Below the pieces are notes generated by a model. It was not told where the DNA came from, did no database searches, and worked only from the letters and a program-made list of their open reading frames with translations. Positions 55,282-64,000 of a stretch of DNA of 64,000 nucleotides are shown here, one piece after another. Positions within the stretch are counted from its first letter, which is position 1; each line of letters begins with the position of its first letter. The position numbers and the translations under genes were made by a program. Source of the DNA: Cryobacterium sp. SO1 (GTDB taxonomy: Bacteria; Actinomycetota; Actinomycetes; Actinomycetales; Microbacteriaceae); assembly GCF_004210215.2 (NCBI RefSeq), contig NZ_CP067394.1, forward strand, positions 1,798,001 to 1,862,000, in the 5' to 3' direction.

Positions 55282-55400
55282 GCGAGAACACCACCGGCAC
55301 TGTCGCCTCAACGCCCACCGCGCCCCGCCCGATCATCCAGCTGCTCGAGCAGGACGACACTGCCGGCGGATGCTGCGGCGGCGGTTCCTGCGGTATCTAG
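55278..55400 (+). CDS. Cys-rich 40-residue microprotein coupled to the FrnE-like gene
   Basis: A frame of 40 residues from the ATG at 55278 (overlapping the upstream stop as ATGA) to a TAG at 55398. It begins MSENTTGTVASTPTAP, then a conserved-looking RPIIQLLEQDD and a Gly/Cys end GGCCGGGSCGI with three Cys residues. The position directly after an oxidoreductase with CPWC, the codon-position bias and the four-base overlap support a real gene. It could be a redox partner, metal-binding peptide or substrate carrier; no function is established. The dusB -10 region lies about 80 bases downstream. Confidence 0.7.
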   Translation: MSENTTGTVASTPTAPRPIIQLLEQDDTAGGCCGGGSCGI

Positions 55401-55495
55401 CCGTCACTCCGCCTGAGCCATGCCCGGTCGTCGGTTTTCCACCGATGGCCGGGCGTGGCGTCCGGACACAGCCGGGTCTGGGAGAATTGCACAAG

Positions 55496-56659
55496 ATGAA
55501 CACTTCGACTCCCACGCAGAATCTGCTGTCCCCGCTTCAAATCGGCGACATCGAGCTTGACGTGCCGGTGGTGCTCGCCCCCATGGCCGGCATCACCAAC
55601 ACCGCCTTCCGCCGGCTCTGCCGCGAATACGGCGCTGGCCTCTACGTCAGTGAAATGATCACCTCCAGGGCGCTCGTCGAGCGCACCCCGGAGTCGATGC
55701 GCCTGATCACGCACCACGAGAGCGAGACGACCCGCTCCATCCAGCTGTACGGCGTCGACCCGAAGACGGTGTCAGAGGCCGTCACCATGCTCGTTGCGGA
55801 GGACCGCGCCGACCACATCGACCTGAACTTCGGCTGCCCGGTGCCCAAGGTCACCCGCAAGGGCGGCGGCGCGGCCCTGCCGTGGAAGATCACCCTGTTC
55901 CGCGAAATCGTCGAAGCCGCCGTCGCCGCAGCCGGACACATCCCGCTCACCGTCAAGATGCGCAAGGGCATCGATTCCGACCACCTCACCTACCTCGAGG
56001 CCGGACGGGTCGCTGAGGGAGCCGGTGTCGCCGCGATCGCGTTGCACGCCCGAACCGCCGCTGATTACTACTCCGGCCACGCCGACTGGTCGGCCATCGC
56101 CACCCTGAAGAACGCCATCACCAGCGTGCCGGTTCTCGGGAACGGCGACATCTGGTCTGCCGCCGATGCCCTGCGCATGGTCGATGAGACCGGCTGCGAC
56201 GGCGTCGTGGTCGGCCGCGGCTGCCTCGGCCGCCCGTGGCTGTTCGGCGATCTCGCCGCCGCGTTCCGCGGCGACGTGCTCAAAGCCGAACCCACCCTCG
56301 GTCAGGTCGCGGATGCGTTCCACCGGCACGCCGAACTGCTCACCGAGTTCTTCGACAGTGAAGAACGCGCCTGCCGCGACGTGCGCAAGCACGTGGCCTG
56401 GTACTTCAAGGGGTACCCCGTCGGCGGTGACCTGCGCGCCAGCCTCGCCTCCGTCGTCTCACTCGAGCAGCTCGACGAACTGCTCGCGACGATGGACCCT
56501 GACCAGCCCTACCCGGGCATCGGCGCCGAAGGCCAACGCGGCCGCGCCGGCAGCCCCAAGAAGACCTCGCTGCCCGAACGCTGGCTCGACTCGCGCGATA
56601 TCGCCGGGGCCGAGCGCAGTAACCTCACCGAGGGCGAAGGGGACACCAGCGGTGGTTAA
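55496..56659 (+). CDS. dusB: tRNA-dihydrouridine synthase (DusB type)
   Basis: Flavin-dependent enzyme of 387 residues that reduces uridine in the tRNA D loop. Start at the ATG at 55496, following GAGAAT by eight bases. FMN-binding TIM-barrel features: VVLAPMAGITNTAFRRLCRE, IDLNFGCPVPKVTRKGGGAALP (catalytic Cys in the GCP segment), and LGNGDIWSAADALRM. The C-terminal helical domain follows. Its last eight bases overlap dgt. Confidence 0.95.
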   Translation: MNTSTPTQNLLSPLQIGDIELDVPVVLAPMAGITNTAFRRLCREYGAGLYVSEMITSRALVERTPESMRLITHHESETTRSIQLYGVDPKTVSEAVTMLVAEDRADHIDLNFGCPVPKVTRKGGGAALPWKITLFREIVEAAVAAAGHIPLTVKMRKGIDSDHLTYLEAGRVAEGAGVAAIALHARTAADYYSGHADWSAIATLKNAITSVPVLGNGDIWSAADALRMVDETGCDGVVVGRGCLGRPWLFGDLAAAFRGDVLKAEPTLGQVADAFHRHAELLTEFFDSEERACRDVRKHVAWYFKGYPVGGDLRASLASVVSLEQLDELLATMDPDQPYPGIGAEGQRGRAGSPKKTSLPERWLDSRDIAGAERSNLTEGEGDTSGG

Positions 56660-57932
56660 TCAGACCGGCTACAGCATCCACGACGAAGCACGATTCCGTC
56701 CGGAAGAGCACGACTCGAGCCGCAGCGATTTCGCCCGCGACCGGGCCAGGCTGCTGCATTCCAGCGCGTTGCGCCGCCTGGCCGCGAAGACCCAGGTGCT
56801 CAGTCCCGCCGCCGGCCTGGACTTCGCCCGAAACCGGCTCACCCACTCGCTCGAGGTCGCCCAGATCGGTCGGGAGCTGGCGCTCCGCCTGGCGCTGGAC
56901 CCGGACATCGTCGATACCGCCTGCCTCGCCCACGACATCGGCCATCCGCCCTTCGGCCACAACGGCGAAAAAGCCCTGAACACCTGGGCGGCCGATATCG
57001 GCGGCTTCGAGGGCAACGCGCAGACCCTGCGCCTGCTCAGCCGGCTCGAACCCAAGGTCTTCGGTGACAACGGTGAAAGCTTCGGGCTCAACCTCACCCG
57101 CGCCAGCCTGGACGCCAGCTGCAAGTACCCGTGGGCGGCAGACTCCTCCGTGTCCGACCCGAGCGGCCGGGCCAAGTTCGGGTTCTACGAGGACGACCGG
57201 GCCGCCTTCGAGTGGTTGCGGGACGGTGCGCCTGCCCGGCAGCTCTGCGTCGAAGCGCAGGTGATGGACCTCTCCGACGACATCGCCTATTCGGTGCACG
57301 ACTTCGAGGATGCCGTCGTCGGCGGCTACCTGGACGTGGAACTTCTGGGCAGCCGCAGCGAGCACGCCGCCCTGGTCACCTCGATGTACGAGTGGACCGG
57401 CGGGCAGTTCAGCCACGACGAGCTCATGGCCGCGTACGACAGGCTTGACGCCCTGGACGTCTGGGTGCGCGGCTGGGACGCCGGCCGGCGAGACCAGGGT
57501 CGGCTGAAGAACCTGACCAGCCAGCTGATCGGCCGGTTCAGCGGTACGGCGGTCTCGGCCACCCGGGCCGCATACCCCGACAGGCACCTGATCCGCTTCT
57601 CAGCCCACGTCGTCGTTCCGCGCGAGGTTCAGGCCGAGATCGGTGTGCTCAAGGGCATCGTGGCCGCGTTCGTGATGTCCACCCATGTGCGCCAGCCGCT
57701 CTACGTCGAGCAGCGTGAAACCCTTACCTACCTGGCCGACACCCTGCTGGACACCGGCGACGAGCACCTGGATCCCGGCTTCAGGGAAGACTGGGCAGCG
57801 GCCCCTGACGACTCCGCGCGGAAACGCGTGATCGTCGACCAGGTAGCCAGTCTCACCGACCAGAGCGCGATCGCGCTGCACCGCCGCCTGCACCTCACCC
57901 GGGAGGTGAGGATGGAGCCATGGCAGGTCTGA
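56652..57932 (+). CDS. dgt: Deoxyguanosinetriphosphate triphosphohydrolase-like protein
   Basis: HD-domain nucleotide triphosphohydrolase of 426 residues. His and Asp ligands are in RLTHSLEVAQIGREL and CLAHDIGHPPFGHNGE, the order of HD metal sites in Dgt. dGTPase-type enzymes remove triphosphate from dNTPs and so tune dNTP pools. Start at the GTG overlapping the dusB stop by eight bases (VVNQTGYSIHD). It overlaps dnaG by 13 bases; dgt next to dnaG is common in actinobacteria. The length is normal. Confidence 0.94.
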   Translation: MVNQTGYSIHDEARFRPEEHDSSRSDFARDRARLLHSSALRRLAAKTQVLSPAAGLDFARNRLTHSLEVAQIGRELALRLALDPDIVDTACLAHDIGHPPFGHNGEKALNTWAADIGGFEGNAQTLRLLSRLEPKVFGDNGESFGLNLTRASLDASCKYPWAADSSVSDPSGRAKFGFYEDDRAAFEWLRDGAPARQLCVEAQVMDLSDDIAYSVHDFEDAVVGGYLDVELLGSRSEHAALVTSMYEWTGGQFSHDELMAAYDRLDALDVWVRGWDAGRRDQGRLKNLTSQLIGRFSGTAVSATRAAYPDRHLIRFSAHVVVPREVQAEIGVLKGIVAAFVMSTHVRQPLYVEQRETLTYLADTLLDTGDEHLDPGFREDWAAAPDDSARKRVIVDQVASLTDQSAIALHRRLHLTREVRMEPWQV

Positions 57933-59785
57933 TCCGTCAGGGCGATATCGAAGAGGTCAAGGCGCGCACGAATATCGCCGATATCATCAGCGATTACGTA
58001 ACCCTCAAGTCCGCGGGTGTCGGCTCGATGAAGGGACTGTGCCCGTTTCACGATGAGCGCAGCCCGAGCTTCCATGTGCGACCGCAGGTCGGTTTCTACC
58101 ACTGCTTCGGGTGCGGAGAGAGCGGCGACGTCTACTCCTTCTTGCAGAAGATGGACCACGTCAGCTTCAGCGAGGCCGTCGAACGGCTCGCCGGTCGGGC
58201 CGGCATGGAACTGCACTACGAGGGCGGTGACGGTGGCGCCCCCGACCACACCAACCGGGCCCGCCTGTACGCGGCCAATCAGGCCGCCGCGGACTTCTTC
58301 GTCGACAAGCTCGGCAGTCCAGGAGCGCAGGTGGGGCGCACCTTCCTCGGAGAACGGGGCTTCGACGCCCAGGCCGCCGCCCGCTTCGGGGTCGGATTCG
58401 CGCCGAAGAGCTGGGACGAACTGACCACGCACCTCCGCGGCAAGGGCTTCTCCACCGAGGAACTCACCCTCGCCGGCCTCGTTTCGAGCCGGGAGGGGTC
58501 CAGTGGCGTCTACGACAGGTTCCGCGGCCGGCTGGTCTGGCCCATCCGCGACATCACCGGGCAGACCATCGGCTTCGGCGCGCGCAAGCTGCTCGACGAC
58601 GACAAGGGCCCCAAGTACCTGAACACCCCCGAAACCCCGATCTACCACAAGGCCCAGGTGCTCTACGGGCTCGACCTGGCCAAACGGGACATCTCACGCG
58701 GCCACCAGGTCGTGGTCGTCGAGGGATACACCGACGTGATGGCCTGCCACCTCGCCGGGGTGACCACGGCCGTCGCCACCTGCGGCACGTCCTTCGGTGT
58801 CGACCACATCAAGGTGCTGCGCCGAGTGCTCGGCGACGACAGCGGCGTCGGCGAGGTCGTCTTCACCTTCGACCCCGACGCGGCCGGTCAGAAGGCCGCC
58901 GTGCGCGCTTTCGCCGAGGAACAACGATTCAGCGCGCAGACCTTCGTGGCCGTCGCCCCCGAGGGGCTGGACCCCTGCGACCTGCGCCTGCACCGCGGCG
59001 ACGACGCGGTGCGCCGTCTGGTCGAGTCCAAGAAGCCGATGTTCGAGTTCATGATCCGTCAGCTGCTGGCCCAGTACAACCTGGACACCGTCGAAGGACG
59101 GGTCTCCGCCCTGCGTGCGGCAGCCCCGGTCGTCAGCGACATCCGGGACCCGTCACTCCGGCCCGGCTACACCCATGAGCTCTCCAGGATGCTCGGCATG
59201 GACCTCGGCGAAGTGTCCCGGGCCGTTGGCCAGGCCCAGGCGAGGTCCCGCACCGCGCCCGCCCAGGAACCTCGCCGGGCCGGGGAGCCGGCAGCCGCGC
59301 CGCGCGAGCGCCTCTTCGCTCTGGCGGACCTGCCCGCGGACCCGGTCACCCGGATCGAACGCGACGCGCTGATGGCGATGCTGCAGCACCCGACCCTGGT
59401 GGGCCTGGACCTTGTGCAACGCGCCGTGTCCACCGTGATGACCAACTCCACCCTCGCCGTGGTCAGGGACGCCCTCGCGACGGCCCTCTCGCACGCCGCC
59501 GCGCCGGACTGGCTCGAACGGGTCGTCGCGGAGACCCCGGCGCCCCTGGCGAACCTGGTGACCGAACTAGCCATGGCGCCCCTGCCCGAGCGCACCGAGC
59601 GCGAGGTGACGCGGTACGTCCGAGACATCACCATTGTGCTGATCGAGAAGGACCTGCTGCGCCAGAAAGCCGAACTGCTCGGCCGCCTGCAACGGGCGGA
59701 TTCGACCAACCGTGAGGTCTACGTCGCCATCCAGCGCGAACTCGTGCGGGTCGAAGCCGAACGGCGCAACCTCCGCGTTGAGTGA
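57920..59785 (+). CDS. dnaG: DNA primase
   Basis: Primase of 621 residues that makes RNA primers in replication. The zinc finger is C41-x2-H44 and C62-x2-C65 (CPFHDERSPSFH and YHCFGCGESGD), followed by the catalytic TOPRIM domain (QVVVVEGYTDVMACHLAG with EGYTD, then FDPDAAGQKA) and a C-terminal helicase-interaction domain ending VRVEAERRNLRVE. It starts inside dgt. No terminator is seen in the 161 bases before the peptide transporter gene. Confidence 0.97.
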   Translation: MAGLIRQGDIEEVKARTNIADIISDYVTLKSAGVGSMKGLCPFHDERSPSFHVRPQVGFYHCFGCGESGDVYSFLQKMDHVSFSEAVERLAGRAGMELHYEGGDGGAPDHTNRARLYAANQAAADFFVDKLGSPGAQVGRTFLGERGFDAQAAARFGVGFAPKSWDELTTHLRGKGFSTEELTLAGLVSSREGSSGVYDRFRGRLVWPIRDITGQTIGFGARKLLDDDKGPKYLNTPETPIYHKAQVLYGLDLAKRDISRGHQVVVVEGYTDVMACHLAGVTTAVATCGTSFGVDHIKVLRRVLGDDSGVGEVVFTFDPDAAGQKAAVRAFAEEQRFSAQTFVAVAPEGLDPCDLRLHRGDDAVRRLVESKKPMFEFMIRQLLAQYNLDTVEGRVSALRAAAPVVSDIRDPSLRPGYTHELSRMLGMDLGEVSRAVGQAQARSRTAPAQEPRRAGEPAAAPRERLFALADLPADPVTRIERDALMAMLQHPTLVGLDLVQRAVSTVMTNSTLAVVRDALATALSHAAAPDWLERVVAETPAPLANLVTELAMAPLPERTEREVTRYVRDITIVLIEKDLLRQKAELLGRLQRADSTNREVYVAIQRELVRVEAERRNLRVE

Positions 59786-59946
59786 GCGGCTTCGTATATT
59801 GCGGGTCTATTAAGATGCATCGCGGAATGGCCGTTTGGCGCGCATAGTGTGCTAATTCTTGGTTTACAGCAACGCATATCTGCGATCGACTTCAGATACG
59901 CGAAATTCGCCAAGACCCACACACCTTGAGGAAGAGGCATTCGACT

Positions 59947-61575
59947 ATGGCTTTTGAACCCACCAGGCGTGGCCGCGCGGTCGGCGTCGCCGCCGGTCTC
60001 GCCGCCGCGGCACTCGTTCTCGCCGGCTGCTCAGGCACCCCGGCCGAGGATGCCGGCAGCGCTCCGCTCACCATCGGCACCACCGACAAGGTCACCACGC
60101 TCGACCCCGCCGGCTCGTATGACAACGGATCCTTCGCCGTACAGAACCAGGTCTTCCCGTTCCTCATGAACACCCCATACGGCAGCCCCGACGTGGAGCC
60201 TGACATCGCGGAGTCCGCCGAGTTCACCGCGCAGACGCAGTACACGGTCACCCTCAAGCCCGACCTGGTCTGGGCCAACGGCAACGAGCTGACCTCCTCA
60301 GACGTCAAGTTCTCCTTCGACCGCCAGTTGGCCATCGCCGCCGACAACGGTCCCTCCTCGCTGCTCTACAACCTGGAGAGCGTCGACACCCCCGACGACA
60401 CCACCGTCGTGTTCAACCTGATCGCCCCCGACGACCAGATCTTCCCGCAGATCCTGTCCAGCCCCGCCGGTCCGATCGTCGACGAGGAATCCTTCTCGGC
60501 AACCGAACTCACCAGCGACGACGACATCGTCGAGGCCAACGCCTTCGCCGGTCAGTACGTGATCACCAGCTACGACTTCAACAACCTCATCGGCTACAAG
60601 GCCAACCCGGACTACGCCGGGCTGCTCGGACCGGCCAAGACCGACGTCGTGAACGTGAAGTACTTCGCCGATTCCTCCAACCTCAAGCTCGAGGTGCAGG
60701 AGGGCGGCATCGATGTGGCCTTCCGGAGCCTGTCTGCGACAGACATCGAAGATCTCCGTGGCAACGACAACGTCAAGGTCGTCGACGGACCCGGCGGCGA
60801 GATCCGCTACATCACGTTCAACTTCGACACCCAGCCGTTCGGCGCAACGACGGCCGACGCCGACCCGGCCAAGTCCCTCGCCGTGCGCCAGGCTGTTGCC
60901 GACCTCGTCGACCGCGAAGAGCTCGCCGACCAGGTGTACAAGGGCACCTACACGCCGCTGTACTCCTACGTCCCGGCCGGTCTGACCGGTGCGACCGAGT
61001 CCCTCATGGGCCTCTACGGCGACGGCAACGGCGCTCCGGATGTCGACAAGGCCACGGCCACCCTCACCGCAGCCGGCATCACCGAGCCCGTTGAGCTGAA
61101 CCTGCAGTACAGCAACGACCACTACGGTCCCTCTTCGGGCGACGAGTACGCGCTGATCAAGGACCAGCTGGAGTCGAGCGGACTGTTCACGGTGAACCTG
61201 CAGACCACCGAGTGGGTGCAGTACTCCAAGGACCGTTCAAGCGACGTGTACCCCGCCTACCAGCTCGGCTGGTTCCCGGACTACTCCGACGCGGACAACT
61301 ACTTGACCCCGTTCTTCCTCACGGAGAACTTCCTCAAGAACCACTACGTCGACCAGGAGGTCAACGACCTGATCCTCCAGCAGGCTGTGACCGTCGATCC
61401 CGACGCCCGCACCGCGCTTCTCGAAGAGATCCAGGACAAGGTCGCAGCCCAGCTGTCGACCGTGCCCCTGCTGCAGGGTGCCCAGGTCGCCGTGACCGGT
61501 ACAACGGTCACCGGTGCCAGCGACACGCTCGACGCGTCGTTCAAGTTCCGGTACGCGGCCCTCGCCAAGGGCTAG
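59947..61575 (+). CDS. Peptide/nickel-type ABC transporter substrate-binding lipoprotein
   Basis: 542 residues; start at the ATG at 59947 (MAFEPTRRGRAVGV), since GAGGAAGAGG lies before it; a TTG at 59926 falls upstream of that site. Lipoprotein signal with LAGC, Cys28 as lipid anchor. It belongs to the SBP_bac_5 family: TIGTTDKVTTLDPAGSYDNG near the N-terminus, then the ANGNELTSSDVKFSFDRQL motif and the late GWFPDYSDADNYLTPFF. It binds an oligopeptide, dipeptide or similar ligand. A hairpin follows the gene, before the permease genes, probably giving more binding protein than permease. Confidence 0.92.
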   Translation: MAFEPTRRGRAVGVAAGLAAAALVLAGCSGTPAEDAGSAPLTIGTTDKVTTLDPAGSYDNGSFAVQNQVFPFLMNTPYGSPDVEPDIAESAEFTAQTQYTVTLKPDLVWANGNELTSSDVKFSFDRQLAIAADNGPSSLLYNLESVDTPDDTTVVFNLIAPDDQIFPQILSSPAGPIVDEESFSATELTSDDDIVEANAFAGQYVITSYDFNNLIGYKANPDYAGLLGPAKTDVVNVKYFADSSNLKLEVQEGGIDVAFRSLSATDIEDLRGNDNVKVVDGPGGEIRYITFNFDTQPFGATTADADPAKSLAVRQAVADLVDREELADQVYKGTYTPLYSYVPAGLTGATESLMGLYGDGNGAPDVDKATATLTAAGITEPVELNLQYSNDHYGPSSGDEYALIKDQLESSGLFTVNLQTTEWVQYSKDRSSDVYPAYQLGWFPDYSDADNYLTPFFLTENFLKNHYVDQEVNDLILQQAVTVDPDARTALLEEIQDKVAAQLSTVPLLQGAQVAVTGTTVTGASDTLDASFKFRYAALAKG

Positions 61576-61600
61576 GCTCACAGGTTTCACCTAGCTAGTC

Positions 61601-61640
61601 GACGGGAGCGTTCAGGCGAGACTCGCTGAGCGCTCCCGTC
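61601..61640 (+). terminator. Terminator or attenuator between the binding-protein and permease genes
   Basis: GACGGGAGCG (61601-61610) pairs with 61631-61640, followed by TTTCGTTTT; the enclosed 20 bases can extend the stem. It is inside the operon, 26 bases after the binding-protein gene and 27 bases before the permease start, so it likely terminates most transcripts there. Confidence 0.8.
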
Positions 61641-61666
61641 TTTCGTTTTGCACGAGTGAGGTAGGA

Positions 61667-62770
61667 ATGACGACTGTAGTGACTACACCAGCGGCACCGG
61701 CGGCCGGGCGGCCACCCGCCACGACGGCACCGAAGAAAAAGCAGCCCGGCGGCGGAATCGTCCGCTACATCGTGATCCGGTTCCTGCTGATCTTTCCCAC
61801 CATCTTCATCCTGGTCTCCATGGTGTTCTGGTTGATGCGCACCACGGGTGACCCGATCACGGCCGCCCTCGGCGGCCGGCTGAGCGCCGACCAGCTCGCC
61901 GAGCGGGTGGCCGCGGCCGGCTACGACCGGCCCATCCTGGTGCAGTACGTCGAGTACCTCGGCCAGATCTTCACCGGCAATTTCGGCACCACCATCAGCA
62001 CCAACCGGCCGGTGTCCGAGGTGCTCATCACCTACGGCGCCGCGACCGCCGAACTGGCCTTCTACTCCCTGCTGGTGGCGTTCATCGTCGGGATCCCGCT
62101 GGGCATGGTCGCCGCCTACTGGCGGGACAAGTCGCCGGACGCATCGCTGCGCATCTTCGCCATCCTCTGCTACGCCACCCCGGTGTTCTTCTCCGGCCTG
62201 CTGTTCAAGCTCATCTTCGCCGTCTGGCTGAAGGTCCTGCCGGTCGCCGGCCGGGCCTCAACGAGCTCGGAGCTGCAGATGCAACTCCTGCCGGGCAAGA
62301 CCGGTTTTTACACGATCGACGCCATCCAGACCGGCAATCCGGCTGTCCTGGCCGACGTGCTCACCCACGCCGTGCTGCCCGCCGTGGCCCTGGGACTGCT
62401 GACCGCCGGCGTCTTCCTGCGCCTGGTGCGCACCAACGTGATCGGCACCCTGGGAACCGATTACGTCGACGCGGCCAGGTCCCGTGGCGTCAGCGAGTTC
62501 CGGCTCGTACGGAAACACGCCTACCGGCCGGCGCTGATCCCGATCATCACGGTGATCGGTCTGCAGATCGCCCTGCTCCTGGGCGGCGCGGTCCTGACCG
62601 AGACCACCTTCGAGTGGAAGGGATTGGGCTTCATGCTCTCCCAATTCCTGCAGGCCCGTGACTTCGCGGCCGTGCAGGGCATCGTCGCCCTGCTGGCGGT
62701 CATCGTCGCCGTGTCCAACTTCATCGTGGATATCATCGCCGCGCTGATCGACCCGAGAGTGCGGTACTGA
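61667..62770 (+). CDS. Peptide ABC transporter permease (DppB family)
   Basis: Membrane protein of 367 residues: a Thr/Ala/Pro-rich cytosolic N-terminus, then the DppB hallmark RYIVIRFLLIFPTIFILVS, a large extracellular segment (GRLSADQLAERVAAAGYDRPI), about five further helices and the EAA loop TDYVDAARSRGVSEFRLVRKHAYRPALIP. It forms the heterodimeric channel with the next permease. It starts with GAGGTAGGA before the ATG. A GTG one base pair farther is not in frame. Substrate unknown. Confidence 0.92.
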   Translation: MTTVVTTPAAPAAGRPPATTAPKKKQPGGGIVRYIVIRFLLIFPTIFILVSMVFWLMRTTGDPITAALGGRLSADQLAERVAAAGYDRPILVQYVEYLGQIFTGNFGTTISTNRPVSEVLITYGAATAELAFYSLLVAFIVGIPLGMVAAYWRDKSPDASLRIFAILCYATPVFFSGLLFKLIFAVWLKVLPVAGRASTSSELQMQLLPGKTGFYTIDAIQTGNPAVLADVLTHAVLPAVALGLLTAGVFLRLVRTNVIGTLGTDYVDAARSRGVSEFRLVRKHAYRPALIPIITVIGLQIALLLGGAVLTETTFEWKGLGFMLSQFLQARDFAAVQGIVALLAVIVAVSNFIVDIIAALIDPRVRY

Positions 62771-62771
62771 C

Positions 62772-63833
62772 ATGTCCCGGATCGATTCCCGCGGGCCCAG
62801 CCGCCTCGCCCGCCTGCCCATCGTCCACCAGCTGCACCAGAGCGTCGGCCTGCAACGCGTCATGCTCGTGGCTGGCCTGGTCATCACCACCCTGTTTGTG
62901 CTCACCGCCGTCCTGGCGCCCCTGGTCGCTCCGTACGGCTACAGCCAGCTGCGCGGCACCGACGGGGTCTTCGGCGCCCAGCAGCCGCCAAGCGGCACGC
63001 ACCTGTTCGGTACCACTGTGGGCGGCTACGACGTGCTCTCCCGCGTGCTCTGGGGCGCCCAGACGGCGCTGTTCGTGATCGTGGTCGCCGTGCTGCTGTC
63101 GATCTTCGCCGGTGTGTTCCTCGGCCTGGTGTCCGGATACTTCGGCGGCTGGCTCGACAGGGTCCTGGTGGTTGTCTGCGACGCGGTGTACGCGTTCCCG
63201 TCGCTGCTGCTGGCCATCGTGATGTCCATCGTGATCTCCGGCGGCAAGTCCGACCTTGTCGGCGGCGTTATGGCGGCGGCCATCTCCATCACCGTGGTGT
63301 TCATCCCGCAGTACTTCCGGGTCATCCGTGCCGAGACTGTGCGGATCAAGTCCGAGGCCTTCGTCGAATCCGCGCGGGTGCTCGGTGCCGGCAACATCCG
63401 GATCATGCTCAGGCACGTTCTGCGCAACGCCACCCGCACGCTGCCGCTGATCTTCACCCTCAACGCCTCGGAGGCCATCCTCACCCTGGCCGGCCTCGGC
63501 TTCCTCGGATTCGGCATCGAACCGACCGCCGCTTCCGAGTGGGGCTTCGACCTCAACAAGGCCATCTCCGATGTGTCCAGCGGAATCTGGTGGACCTCGC
63601 TGTACCCCGGCCTGGCGATCGTGCTGGTCGTGATGGGCATCACCCTGGTCGGGGAGAGCCTGAACGACCTCGCCGACCCCCGTTTGCGCGGCCGCCGCGC
63701 GGTCGGCGCCTCCGCCGGCCTGGTCGCCGAGACCTCCGTGGTGCCCGGCGGCACCCTGACCGCCGGCCCCGGCGGTCTGGACGGGCTCGAGAGTGCCCCC
63801 ATCAACCCGAACGACGGCGAGGCCACCTCATGA
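62772..63833 (+). CDS. Peptide ABC transporter permease (DppC family)
   Basis: 353 residues. The N-terminal OppC_N-like helix ([22 protein letters not shown]) and a periplasmic segment ([20 protein letters not shown], where HLFGTT is the DppC motif) are visible, as is an EAA loop ([22 protein letters not shown]). A cytosolic C-terminal tail of about 40 residues is rich in Gly, Ala and Pro ([15 protein letters not shown]). It starts one base after the DppB-type gene and overlaps the ATPase gene by ATGA. Confidence 0.92.
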   Translation: MSRIDSRGPSRLARLPIVHQLHQSVGLQRVMLVAGLVITTLFVLTAVLAPLVAPYGYSQLRGTDGVFGAQQPPSGTHLFGTTVGGYDVLSRVLWGAQTALFVIVVAVLLSIFAGVFLGLVSGYFGGWLDRVLVVVCDAVYAFPSLLLAIVMSIVISGGKSDLVGGVMAAAISITVVFIPQYFRVIRAETVRIKSEAFVESARVLGAGNIRIMLRHVLRNATRTLPLIFTLNASEAILTLAGLGFLGFGIEPTAASEWGFDLNKAISDVSSGIWWTSLYPGLAIVLVVMGITLVGESLNDLADPRLRGRRAVGASAGLVAETSVVPGGTLTAGPGGLDGLESAPINPNDGEATS

Positions 63834-64000
63834 GCGATTCCCGCACCGCACGCTCGGAGCAGACCGTGCTCCGGATCAACGACCTCGGCGTGTCATTCTC
63901 GACCGACGACGGCGCTGTGCGTGCCGTCGATGGGGTGAGCCTCAGTGTACGCCGCGGCGAGGTGCTCGCCATCGTCGGCGAGAGCGGAAGCGGCAAGACC
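63830..64000 (+). CDS. Peptide ABC transporter ATPase, N-terminal part (window ends inside gene)
   Basis: 57 codons are present, beginning [20 protein letters not shown] and running to the Walker A GESGSGKT at the last base. The SGSGKT with a preceding GE is typical of DppD/OppD-type ATPases. The ATG overlaps the permease stop. The rest of the gene lies beyond the window, so it is partial by position, not truncated by mutation. Confidence 0.9.
   Translation, partial: MSDSRTARSEQTVLRINDLGVSFSTDDGAVRAVDGVSLSVRRGEVLAIVGESGSGKT

Overview
This window is a chromosomal stretch of a high-GC Gram-positive actinobacterium, most probably a Microbacteriaceae member close to Cryobacterium. This is inferred from the strong G/C bias at third codon positions, a DUF222/13E12-type HNH protein, and the gene order hrcA-dnaJ-rsmE-HIT-phoH-ybeY-CNNM-era ... 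recO-uppS-FrnE-dusB-dgt-dnaG, which is typical of that family. No rRNA, tRNA or CRISPR array is visible. Most of the window is housekeeping core. Accessory material is limited to one IS1182-type element, one HNH protein, several short tandem repeats and a few transport or signalling cassettes.

Layout. 0-5.4 kb: an App1-like phosphatase, a TetR regulator and a four-gene glycine-betaine/choline-type ABC importer, closed by a bidirectional terminator. 5.4-12.8 kb: a BlaI repressor and M56 membrane protease divergent from cydABDC (cytochrome bd oxidase plus its CydDC exporter), with two TTCTAC-N5-GTAGAA dyads between them. 12.8-15.8 kb: a DedA protein, a small membrane protein and a complete IS1182-type insertion ending inside the promoter of pabB. 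15.8-25.7 kb: pabB, leuS, comEA-comEC, holA, a hypothetical membrane protein and rpsT. 25.8-28.5 kb: a sensor kinase/response regulator/hydrolase operon. 28.6-32.4 kb: lepA-DUF1990-hemW, ended by a long palindrome. 32.4-33.3 kb: two DUF4870 genes. 33.4-40.6 kb: a CIRCE element and the packed run hrcA, dnaJ, rsmE, HIT, phoH, ybeY, CNNM/CBS, era. 40.9-49.3 kb: the HNH protein, a PPOX oxidoreductase, a PanE-like reductase, a second kinase/regulator pair and an ABC/FtsX pair. 49.3-51.2 kb: a leuA leader peptide with attenuator, then leuA. 51.3-52.9 kb: a hypothetical protein and a TRIC-like channel. 52.9-59.8 kb: recO, uppS, a FrnE-like DsbA protein, a 40-residue Cys-rich microprotein, dusB, dgt and dnaG. 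59.9-64.0 kb: a peptide/nickel-type ABC importer cut by the window end.

Two window-wide themes stand out. Many genes start with a TAnnnT or GAGAAT hexamer almost exactly six bases before ATG/GTG, the signature of leaderless transcripts. Genes within operons overlap by 1-17 bases, mostly by ATGA. The observations most worth following are the BlaI/M56 pair apparently placed over cytochrome bd expression, the Cys-rich microprotein coupled to a FrnE-like oxidoreductase, the IS landing in the pabB -10 box, and the leaderless leucine leader peptide.
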